Assembly: GCF_039534975.1 (NCBI RefSeq)
Contig: NZ_BAAAWH010000001.1
Span: 2,914,001-2,978,000, forward strand
Origin: Microbacterium terregens
Lineage (GTDB): Bacteria; Actinomycetota; Actinomycetes; Actinomycetales; Microbacteriaceae
DNA length: 64,000 bases
Reading direction: 5' to 3'
The stretch's first letter is position 1; every line of letters starts with the position of its first letter. This document shows positions 42,632 to 50,113 of this stretch, piece after piece. A program made the translations under genes and the position numbers. The notes under the pieces are model-generated. The model saw nothing but the letters and a program-made list of their open reading frames with translations, had not been told where the DNA came from and ran no database searches.

Positions 42632-42760
42632 ATGACGCAGCCCGCTGCAACACGCTCAACGGGCGACAACGAGTCATCGCTGCCAGCGACTGAGATTGGC
42701 GCCCTGGGCCTTCTCCATGCACTCGGCCGCTCGGCGACGCATCAACCGATCGGTGGATGA
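42632..42760 (+). CDS. Short ORF (42 aa) with strong ribosome site
   Basis: GGAGGAG lies five bases before ATG 42632 and the frame runs to TGA at 42758-42760, ahead of the ABC exporter operon. The product (MTQPAATRSTGDNESS..) has no known motif. May be a leader peptide of the exporter or a relic. Confidence 0.3.
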   Translation: MTQPAATRSTGDNESSLPATEIGALGLLHALGRSATHQPIGG

Positions 42761-42836
42761 GCGCATCCACCGGCTGTCGCCACAAGACAGCCGCACGGGC
42801 GATTCGTCGCGCTGGCCCCTGCACCAGGCTGGAGCC

Positions 42837-43751
42837 ATGGCAATCATCGAGGTCAACGATCTGGTCAAACGCTACGGCGACCGCGCAGTGGTGGACGGCG
42901 TCCGATTCGACGTCGAGGAAGGCGAGATCTTCGGCATCCTAGGGCCCAACGGGGCAGGCAAGAGCACTCTCGTAGAGAGCATCGCAGGTCTCCGCATTCC
43001 CGACGGCGGAACTATCCGGGTCGCCGGGCTCGATCCGCACCGTGACCGGGGTGAGCTACCGCAGGTGCTCGGTGTCCAGCTGCAGCGGAGCGAGTTACCC
43101 GGCAAGCTCACGGTCGGTGAGGCGCTGGACCTCTACCGTTCGTTCTATCGCGAACCGCTGGACTGGCGCGAGCTGATCGGACCACTGGGGCTCTCCGACA
43201 GGGTCCGAGTGCAGTATCGGCATTTGTCCGGCGGGCAGAAACAACGCCTCTCCATCGCGCTCGCGCTGATCGGTGATCCGAAGGTCGTCATCCTCGATGA
43301 GCTGACCACCGGGCTCGACCCGCAGGCGCGTCACGACGTATGGGATCTCATCGAGAACGTGCGAGCTCGCGGTGTCACCGTGATGCTCGTCTCCCATTTC
43401 ATGGAGGAGGTTGAGCGCCTCTGCGACCGGCTGGCGGTGATTGACGGAGGGCGCCTTGTCGCCCTCGACACGCCTGCCGGACTCATCCGGCAAACCCAGG
43501 ACCGACAGCGGCTCCGGTTCCGCCCGTCCGCACCGATCGACCCCGCCCTACTGAAGGCCGTTCCCGAAGTCGTGTCCGTCGAGTCGGCTGGCGGCATCCT
43601 CGTTGTCACCGGCACCGGGGAGCTCCTCCTCGCCGTGACGAGGGAGCTCGATCGCCACCACGTGACCGCAACCGATCTGCGCCTGGAGCAGACCACGCTC
43701 GAAGACGCGTTCGTCAGCCTCACCGGCCGTTCCATCGAGGAAAGGAATTGA
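42837..43751 (+). CDS. ABC-2 exporter ATP-binding protein
   Basis: 304 aa. GILGPNGAGKSTLVESIAGL (Walker A), HLSGGQKQRLSIALALIG (signature), VVILDELTTGLDPQARHDVW (Walker B; Leu instead of the usual Pro after DE) and SHFMEEVERLCDRLAVI (switch His). The C-terminal ~70 residues are the DrrA-like extension. ATG 42837 has GGAG two bases upstream; a longer ORF from 42696 lacks support. Coupled to the permease. Confidence 0.9.
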   Translation: MAIIEVNDLVKRYGDRAVVDGVRFDVEEGEIFGILGPNGAGKSTLVESIAGLRIPDGGTIRVAGLDPHRDRGELPQVLGVQLQRSELPGKLTVGEALDLYRSFYREPLDWRELIGPLGLSDRVRVQYRHLSGGQKQRLSIALALIGDPKVVILDELTTGLDPQARHDVWDLIENVRARGVTVMLVSHFMEEVERLCDRLAVIDGGRLVALDTPAGLIRQTQDRQRLRFRPSAPIDPALLKAVPEVVSVESAGGILVVTGTGELLLAVTRELDRHHVTATDLRLEQTTLEDAFVSLTGRSIEERN

Positions 43752-44494
43752 TGATGTCTGCGCTCCCGCAGCTCACGACCACCGAGACAAAGCTGTTCTT
43801 CCGCGACCCGATGACGTGGACGTTCGCGCTAGCCGTCCCGCCTCTTCTGTTGGTGATCTTCGGCGCGATCCCGCTGTTCCGCGAGCCCGACGCCGCTCTC
43901 GGCGGACTACGGGTCATCGACCTCTACGCGCCGATCCTCGTCGCAGTGGGGATCAGCATCCTGGCCGTCTACAGCCTGCCGCAGCAGTTCGCCGGCTACC
44001 GCGACAAGGGGATTCTGCGGCGGATGCGGACGACCCCAGTCAGCCCCGCGAGCTTGCTGGGCGCGATGCTCCTCCTGTTCGCACTGCTATCGCTGGTGAC
44101 GGTGGTGATCGTGCTGGCCCTCGGGCGAGTGGCCTTCGCAGTGGAACTCCCCGGCAACGTCCTCGCGTACGTCACGGCGATCGTCCTCACCGCGGTCGCG
44201 CTCCTCGCGATCGGGCTGCTCATCGCCGCACTCGCGCCGAGTGCGTCGAGCGCAAGCGCGATCGGACTGGTGCTGTTCTTCCCGCTGGCGTTCTTCGCCG
44301 GGCTGTGGATTCCGCGCGAATCAATGAGCGACGTGCTGCGAACGATCTCCGACTACACCCCCATCGGGGCGGGCGTGCAAGCATTGCAAGACGCCACGGC
44401 TGGAAACTGGCCCTCGCTGCTCCACATCGCCGTTCTGCTTGGCTGGTCGATCCTCGCGGGGGGTACGGCCGCCCGATATTTTCGATGGGAGTAG
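43751..44494 (+). CDS. ABC-2 type exporter permease
   Basis: 247 aa with six predicted helices (e.g. FALAVPPLLLVIFGAIPLF, LVLFFPLAFFAGLWIP), DrrB-like. ATG 43751 overlaps the ATPase stop (TGATG) with GGAAAGG upstream; ATG 43754 also possible. Followed within 3 nt by the sensor kinase, so exporter and two-component system share a transcript. Cargo could be a lipid or antibiotic. Confidence 0.9.
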   Translation: MMSALPQLTTTETKLFFRDPMTWTFALAVPPLLLVIFGAIPLFREPDAALGGLRVIDLYAPILVAVGISILAVYSLPQQFAGYRDKGILRRMRTTPVSPASLLGAMLLLFALLSLVTVVIVLALGRVAFAVELPGNVLAYVTAIVLTAVALLAIGLLIAALAPSASSASAIGLVLFFPLAFFAGLWIPRESMSDVLRTISDYTPIGAGVQALQDATAGNWPSLLHIAVLLGWSILAGGTAARYFRWE

Positions 44495-44496
44495 GA

Positions 44497-45774
44497 ATGA
44501 GCATCGAGACAGAGCTGCGTGAGGATATCGCGCGAGCCGAGCGTCGTGAGAGCGTGTTCTACGCCGTGCTCCCGTACGTGTTGCTGGCGATCAGCACCGT
44601 CCTCACGCTGCTGCGGAACGGGTGGGGGGAACGGGTCGACCTCCCCGCGGCACTTGGTCTCACGCTTGTCACCACGGTGTGGCTCGCACGGTTCTCCCAC
44701 GCCCAGGGCGGTCGGCGAAGCGGAACTCTGATCGCCGTCTCCTACACAGGGCTGATGATCACAGCGGCCGCCCTGGTCGTACTGTCCCCTTGGTACGGGA
44801 TTTTCGCGTTCGTGGGCTACATCCACGCGTTCCTCCTCCTTACCGGACCCTGGCGATACCTCGGCGTCGCGGCCACCTCGATGATCATGGCCGTGTCGTA
44901 CGTGGGGGGATGGGACACCATCGCCGAGGGCAACTGGGGCGTGTGGGCTGCGATCAGCGCGGTGACCGGTGTGCTCGCCGGGACGTCGTTCTATTTCGCC
45001 GATTCCACCGATGTGAACGGTCGGAAGCAGAAGCGGGTCCTCGCGCTGCTCCACGACGCCAACGCCAAGCTTGAGGCTGCGCTGGAGGAGAACTCAGGGC
45101 TGCACGCACAGCTGCTGGTGCACGCCCGCGAAGCGGGAGTCCTCGACGAACGGCAACGAATCGCAGGCGACCTCCATGACACCCTCGCACAGAGCCTCGC
45201 CGGTATCCTCACCCAGCTGCAAGCTGCCGAGCAGACCATGGTCGACGCGCCTGAGGCGCGCCGGCATCTGACGAACGCCTTGGCACTTGCCCGCGAGAGC
45301 CTCACCGATGCGCGCCGCACCATCCATGCCGTCGAACCGGACGCGCTCGCCCACGCGCAGCTGCCCGAAGCCATCGGGGAAGTGACCCGGCGGTGGGCGG
45401 AGGCGCATTCGGTTGATGCTGTGTTCGCAGTCACCGGGGATGCGCGCCCGCTGCACACCGATGTGGAGGCGACGCTATTGAGGGCAGCACAGGAGGCGCT
45501 CACCAATGTCGCCAAGCATGCCAAGGCCGGTCGCGTCGGCTTGACGCTGTCGTACATGGAAGACCTCGTGACCCTCGATGTGCGCGACGACGGGGTGGGT
45601 TTCGCGCCGGATCCGGCGCGAACCACGACATCCAGGGATGGCGGGTTCGGACTCACCGCAATGCGCCATCGAGTTCGGCTATTGGCCGGTCGTGTCGTGA
45701 TCGAGTCTGAGCCCGGCGCCGGAACTGCTCTGTCAGCCACGGTCCCGGCCATTCCTGTAGGAAGCACACAGTGA
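44497..45774 (+). CDS. Sensor histidine kinase, NarL/DesK type (HisKA_3)
   Basis: 425 aa. About five N-terminal membrane helices (residues ~20-165), a coiled linker (~175-215), phospho-acceptor His227 in RQRIAGDLHDTLAQSLAGIL, and HATPase with EALTNVAKHAKAG (N box) and DVRDDGVGFAP (G box). ATG 44497 follows GGGAG. It phosphorylates the next gene's product and probably senses the membrane state or the exporter's substrate, as in DesK- or LiaS-like systems. Confidence 0.9.
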   Translation: MSIETELREDIARAERRESVFYAVLPYVLLAISTVLTLLRNGWGERVDLPAALGLTLVTTVWLARFSHAQGGRRSGTLIAVSYTGLMITAAALVVLSPWYGIFAFVGYIHAFLLLTGPWRYLGVAATSMIMAVSYVGGWDTIAEGNWGVWAAISAVTGVLAGTSFYFADSTDVNGRKQKRVLALLHDANAKLEAALEENSGLHAQLLVHAREAGVLDERQRIAGDLHDTLAQSLAGILTQLQAAEQTMVDAPEARRHLTNALALARESLTDARRTIHAVEPDALAHAQLPEAIGEVTRRWAEAHSVDAVFAVTGDARPLHTDVEATLLRAAQEALTNVAKHAKAGRVGLTLSYMEDLVTLDVRDDGVGFAPDPARTTTSRDGGFGLTAMRHRVRLLAGRVVIESEPGAGTALSATVPAIPVGSTQ

Positions 45775-46409
45775 TCTCGCTATTACTCGTGGACGATCAC
45801 CCGGTAGTCCGTGACGGGCTCCGTGGCATGTACAGCGCGGACCCGCGGTTCGAGGTCGTCGGCGAAGCCAGTAACGGCGCGGAGGGAATCGCCATGGCGG
45901 TGGCCCTCCGGCCCGACGTGATCATCATGGACCTGCGGATGCCGGGAAGCGACGGCGTGAGCGCGATTCGAGCCCTCGCCGAGCGCGGCATTCCGTCCCG
46001 CATTCTGGTCCTCACCACCTACGACACCGACAGCGACGTCGTTGCGGCCATCGAGGCCGGCGCCACCGGATATCTCCTCAAGGACTCTCCGCGAGAGGAG
46101 CTCTTCCGAGCGACAGAGGCAGCCGCGCAAGGTGAGACGGCGCTGGCTCCGACGGTCGCAGCACGACTCCTCGGGCGGATGCGCCGCCCCTCGGGTGGCG
46201 GCCTATCGCAGCGGGAGGTGGAGGTGCTCGAGCTGATTGCGCGCGGCTCGACCAACCGTGAGGCCGCGCGCCGGCTCTTCATCAGCGAAGCGACCGTCAA
46301 GACGCATCTGCTGCACGCCTACACCAAGCTCGGCGTGAACGATCGCGCGGCAGCCGTTGCCACAGCGTTCTCCCGCGGATATCTCTCGCATGACAACAAT
46401 GACGAGTGA
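45771..46409 (+). CDS. LuxR/NarL-type response regulator
   Basis: 212 aa from GTG 45771 (GTGA overlap with the kinase). Receiver with DDHPVVRDGL and phospho-acceptor Asp54 in VIIMDLRMPGSDG, LVLTTYDTDSD and Lys in YLLKDSPREE; C-terminal LuxR HTH LSQREVEVLELIARGSTNREAA. Cognate to the adjacent kinase; likely activates the exporter operon. A small GTGCC-ggt-GGCAC hairpin lies after the gene (~46418). Confidence 0.92.
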   Translation: MISLLLVDDHPVVRDGLRGMYSADPRFEVVGEASNGAEGIAMAVALRPDVIIMDLRMPGSDGVSAIRALAERGIPSRILVLTTYDTDSDVVAAIEAGATGYLLKDSPREELFRATEAAAQGETALAPTVAARLLGRMRRPSGGGLSQREVEVLELIARGSTNREAARRLFISEATVKTHLLHAYTKLGVNDRAAAVATAFSRGYLSHDNNDE

Positions 46410-46455
46410 CGGCTCAGTGCCGGTGGCACGGTGCGACCAGTCATGTTCAGGTCTG

Positions 46456-46531
46456 TGGAGCCACCTAAGGGAATCGAACCCTTGACCTATTCATTACGAG
46501 TGAATCGCTCTGCCGACTGAGCTAAGGTGGC
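46456..46531 (-). tRNA. tRNA-Thr(CGU), CCA encoded
   Basis: Cloverleaf on the minus strand: acceptor GCCACCT / AGGTGGC, D-arm GCTC..GAGC, anticodon stem ATTCA / TGAAT with loop CTCGTAA (anticodon CGT), T-arm AAGGG TTCGATT CCCTT, discriminator T and encoded CCA. Reads ACG codons. Confidence 0.97.
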
Positions 46532-46615
46532 GTGCTTTCGCTTGCGCGATGCACGATCATCGATCTTACAGTGTCGCCGGAGCCCCCGCGAACCCGCGGA
46601 GATCCGGCATCCGCC

Positions 46616-48205
46616 CTATTCGCATCGCAGCCCGTCCTCGGGCACGACACCATCCAGCAGATACGCCTCGACGGCCGCGTCGACGCACGCATTGCCCTTG
46701 TTGTAACCGGTGTGCCCCTCGCCGACCCGCGTCACCAGAACACCCGACGCGAGCTGGTCTGCCAGCGCGACGGACCACTCGTACGGCGTCGCCGGATCGT
46801 TCGTGGTCCCGACCACCACGATCGGGGCGGCGCCGTCCGCGGAGATCGCGCCGCGGGTGCCGCTCGGCGGGTACGGCCACACGGCGCAGGGATCCACGCC
46901 CGACCAGTACGGTGCGATCGTGGGCGCCTCGGCGGCGAGACGCTCGTCGCCGGCCGCGTCCTCCTCCGGGGTTATCGCGGGATAGTCCATGCAGTTGTAT
47001 GCCCGGAACGCCTCCGTCGAATTGTCCAGGTAGGTGCCGTTGGCACGGTTGTAGTAGAAGTCCGCGAGCTGGAACGCCACCGCGGGATCGCCCTCCAGCA
47101 CATCGGTCAGCGCCGCGGTGAGGAAGGGCCAACTGCCCTGGGCGTAGAGTGCGGCGACGATGCCGGTCAGCAGCGAGTCTGCCCCCAGCATCCTGCCGTC
47201 CGGCGCGGGAAGAGGCGACCGGTCGACGCTGGCCAGCAGTGTGCCCAGATCTGCCATGGCCTCGTCGACCGTGCCTCGGAACGGACAGTCCGACCCGTCC
47301 AGGCACGCGGCCATGTATGCGCGGAGCGCGGATTCGAAACCGATCCCCTGAACGGTGCCGACGTCCACGAGCGAGACGGCAGGATCGACGGCGCCGTCCA
47401 GGACGAGACGCCCGACGCGGTCCGGGTACAGCTTCGCGTAGGTCGCTCCGAGGAAGGTGCCGTACGAGTATCCGAGATAGTGCAGCTCGTCGTCGCCGAG
47501 GACGGCGCGCAGCAGGTCCATGTCGCGGGCGGCGTTCTCCGTCGTGATGTGGGGCAGGATGCCGTTGCTGTTCGCGTCGCAGGCTTCCGCGAACGCCCGG
47601 TTCTCCTCGGTGCTTTCGGCGTTCCACTGATCGGAGCCGCGTCGACCGGAAGGGATGGCGAAGAGGTAGGAGTCCATGTCGGCCGCGTCGTAGCAGCGCA
47701 CCGCGGTCGATGCGCCGACGCCACGCGGATCGAACCCGACGACGTCGTACCGCTCCTGCAGCGGTTCGCGCGCGGCGAAGTCGACGCTGTCCCGGACGAG
47801 GTCGACGCCGCTCGCTCCGGGCCCGCCGGGGTTGACCAGCAGGGAGCCGATGGGTGCGCCCGAGAGCGCGCGCTGCCGGATCACGGAGAGCTCGATATCG
47901 CCCGCGCCGGGATCCGACCAGTCCAGCGGCGCGGTGACCGTGGTGCACTCGAAGGCGTCGCACGGCGCCCAGGAGAGCGGCTGCGCATAGAACGGCACCA
48001 GGTCGGCGGCGACTCCGTCCGTATCGGGAGCAAGGCTGGCGGTGGAGGTCGGCGGCGATTCCGGGATGAGCGAGGAAAGGCATCCGGAGAGGGCGAGCGA
48101 TGCCGCGGCCAGTCCCGCGACGAGAGCGACGAGTCGACGAGTGCGTCGCGCTGCTCCTGGCGCTCGACGTCGCGGCGCAGCACCCGACGGCAGCGGGGTG
48201 TTCAC
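46616..48205 (-). CDS. Alpha/beta-hydrolase lipoprotein, tripeptidyl-aminopeptidase (TAP/Slp) type
   Basis: 529 aa. Lipobox LAAASLALSGCLSS anchors it outside. N-half: LVNPGGPGASGVDLV, VGFDPRGVGAST, nucleophile Ser in HYLGYSYGTFLGATYA; C-terminal TAP domain with Asp in VVGTTNDPATPYEW and His in GEGHTGYNKG. Several Cys pairs fit an exported protein. GTG 48205 overlaps the holB stop (GTGA). Likely cleaves N-terminal tripeptides from extracellular peptides. Confidence 0.92.
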   Translation of the reverse strand: MNTPLPSGAAPRRRAPGAARRTRRLVALVAGLAAASLALSGCLSSLIPESPPTSTASLAPDTDGVAADLVPFYAQPLSWAPCDAFECTTVTAPLDWSDPGAGDIELSVIRQRALSGAPIGSLLVNPGGPGASGVDLVRDSVDFAAREPLQERYDVVGFDPRGVGASTAVRCYDAADMDSYLFAIPSGRRGSDQWNAESTEENRAFAEACDANSNGILPHITTENAARDMDLLRAVLGDDELHYLGYSYGTFLGATYAKLYPDRVGRLVLDGAVDPAVSLVDVGTVQGIGFESALRAYMAACLDGSDCPFRGTVDEAMADLGTLLASVDRSPLPAPDGRMLGADSLLTGIVAALYAQGSWPFLTAALTDVLEGDPAVAFQLADFYYNRANGTYLDNSTEAFRAYNCMDYPAITPEEDAAGDERLAAEAPTIAPYWSGVDPCAVWPYPPSGTRGAISADGAAPIVVVGTTNDPATPYEWSVALADQLASGVLVTRVGEGHTGYNKGNACVDAAVEAYLLDGVVPEDGLRCE

Positions 48206-49389
48206 GGGGTCCTTCCGCTCGCGACCGTCACGAGCATGCTCTCCAGAGCGAGGGTCGGTGCAACGTTCTGCTCCAGATTGCGTCTGGTCTCGGCGATGCG
48301 ATCGAGGACGACGAGCGTGCGCTCGGGGGTCCATGCCGCGGCCAGTGCACGCAGTTCCGGCTCGAGCTCGCGATTGATCAGGTCGCCCTCACCGGGGCCC
48401 CCTCGCCCGAACTGCAGCATCACGACGTCGCGGAACATCGACTGCAGATCTGTGAGCACCCGGTCGAGGCCGTCGCGGAGGCTTCGGGTCGCGCGACGCT
48501 TCTGATCGTCCTCCAGGGCGCTCAACTGGGAGCGCACCGCGGGGGGGACGGCAGCGCCTTCGGCGATGCCGAGCGTGCGCAGCAGGCCGGCGCGCTCCGC
48601 GCTGTCGCGTTCGGCGGTCAGGGCCTTCGCATCCTCCGTCGCCGCCTGCACGACGCGGCCGGCCACCTCGACGGCGTCGCCGACGCCGCGCACGGCCAGC
48701 ACGCCGCGCAGGGTCTGGTCGCGGCGCATGCGCGCGGGGGCGTCGGTCGCGAGCCGCTGCGCCATTCCGATGTGCCGCTGCGCGTGGCGCGCGGACTGCT
48801 CCGCGACGGCGAGGTCGATGCCGGTACGCTGCGCGATCAGGCGCGCGACGTCCGCGATGTCGGGTTCGCGCAGTCGCAACGTGCGCACGCGCGAGCGGAT
48901 GGTGGGCAGAAGGTCCGCGTCGCTCGGTGCGCACAGCACCCAGACGGTCCGCTCGGGCGGCTCCTCCAGCGCCTTCAGCAGCACGTTCGAGGTGCGCTCG
49001 ACCATGCGGTCCGCGTCTTCCATGACGATGACGCGGTACCGACCGAGGGACGGGCCGAAGTACGAGCGCTCCACGAGAGCGCGCGCATCCTTGATGGAGA
49101 TGATCACGCCCTCCGTCCGCAGCGCGGTCATATCCGGATGGGTGCCGGCCAGAACCTGGCGCATGGCCTGCTCGTCGTCGTCCGCGATGAGCGCGGCGGC
49201 GAACGCGTATGCCAGCGTCGATCGCCCCGACCCGGGCGGGCCGGTGATCAGCCACGCGTGCGTCATCGACGCGGGATCGGATGCCGCGGCGCGGAGCGTC
49301 GCGACAGCATCGTCCTGCCCCCAGACGGCACCCCACGGCACTTCGACCGCGGTCGCCGTGGAAGCAGCCGCGATCGCCGCGCTCTCCAT
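48202..49389 (-). CDS. holB: DNA polymerase III subunit delta' (clamp loader)
   Basis: 395 aa. AAA+ ATPase-like domain HAWLITGPPGSGRSTLAYAF (Walker A with Arg instead of Lys), YRVIVMEDADRMVERTSNVL LKALEEPP (SRC-like region) and FLRSRCR-like TIRSRVRTLRL. A degenerate P-loop is normal for delta'. ATG 49389 follows GGAGG. Ten bases after tmk, as in most actinobacteria. Role: loads the sliding clamp. Confidence 0.9.
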   Translation of the reverse strand: MESAAIAAASTATAVEVPWGAVWGQDDAVATLRAAASDPASMTHAWLITGPPGSGRSTLAYAFAAALIADDDEQAMRQVLAGTHPDMTALRTEGVIISIKDARALVERSYFGPSLGRYRVIVMEDADRMVERTSNVLLKALEEPPERTVWVLCAPSDADLLPTIRSRVRTLRLREPDIADVARLIAQRTGIDLAVAEQSARHAQRHIGMAQRLATDAPARMRRDQTLRGVLAVRGVGDAVEVAGRVVQAATEDAKALTAERDSAERAGLLRTLGIAEGAAVPPAVRSQLSALEDDQKRRATRSLRDGLDRVLTDLQSMFRDVVMLQFGRGGPGEGDLINRELEPELRALAAAWTPERTLVVLDRIAETRRNLEQNVAPTLALESMLVTVASGRTP

Positions 49390-49399
49390 GGCCTCCAGC

Positions 49400-50113
49400 C
49401 TAATCCGCAGTGTCGACGGCGGCGCGCTCGTCCCGGTCGTCGAGGAGCAGTTGCACGCGGCCCTGGATGTCGGTCGCGAGGTCAGCCGATACGCGAGCGG
49501 CGTCGAGGACGAGGAACCGCTCTGGGTCTGCGGCGGCGAGGGCGAGGAACTCCGCGCGCACGCTGTCGTGGAACGCGCCCTGCTCGGCCTCCAGCCGGTC
49601 GAAGGGCTTGTCGTCGGCGTCGAGCCGGTCTCGGGCGGTGGACGGGTCAAGGTCGAGCAGCACCGTCAGGTCGGGGAGCAGGCCTTCGACCGCCCACAAG
49701 GACAGGTCGCGCACCTCGTCGCGTCCGAGGACCCGGCCGGCGCCCTGGTAGGCGACCGACGAATCAAGGTAGCGATCCTGGATGACGACCGCACCACGGG
49801 AGAGCGCGGGGCGCACGACGGTCGCGATGTGCTGCGCGCGATCCGCGGCGTAGAGCAGCGCCTCGGCGCGGGGCGCCACTTCGCCGCGGTGATGCAGGAC
49901 GATGTCGCGGATCAGCACGCCCACCTCGCTGCCACCGGGTTCCCGGGTCCGCAGCACGACGTGACCGCGGGCGACCAGCCACTCCTCCAGGAGCGCGGAC
50001 TGCGTGGTCTTGCCGACCCCGTCACCGCCTTCGAACGTGACGAAGAGCCCGGTGGCCGGCCCGCTCGCGGCGCCGGCTGGGGCGTACGTCGCTTCGGGAA
50101 CCTCGAAGGTCAC
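49400..50113 (-). CDS. tmk: Thymidylate kinase
   Basis: 237 aa. P-loop FVTFEGGDGVGKTTQSALLE, then RTREPGGSEVGVLIRD, ALLYAADRAQHI and DRYLDSSVAYQGAGR: the complete dTMP kinase pattern. An N-terminal ~20-residue extension is Ala/Pro-rich. GTG 50113 overlaps the topA stop. Makes dTDP for DNA synthesis. Confidence 0.95.
   Translation of the reverse strand: MTFEVPEATYAPAGAASGPATGLFVTFEGGDGVGKTTQSALLEEWLVARGHVVLRTREPGGSEVGVLIRDIVLHHRGEVAPRAEALLYAADRAQHIATVVRPALSRGAVVIQDRYLDSSVAYQGAGRVLGRDEVRDLSLWAVEGLLPDLTVLLDLDPSTARDRLDADDKPFDRLEAEQGAFHDSVRAEFLALAAADPERFLVLDAARVSADLATDIQGRVQLLLDDRDERAAVDTAD

Noticed and set aside
46532..48505. Plus-strand frame of ~650 codons opposite the TAP-like peptidase
   Set aside because: The minus strand has a lipobox and complete catalytic triad; the plus frame is low complexity and Val/Arg-rich.
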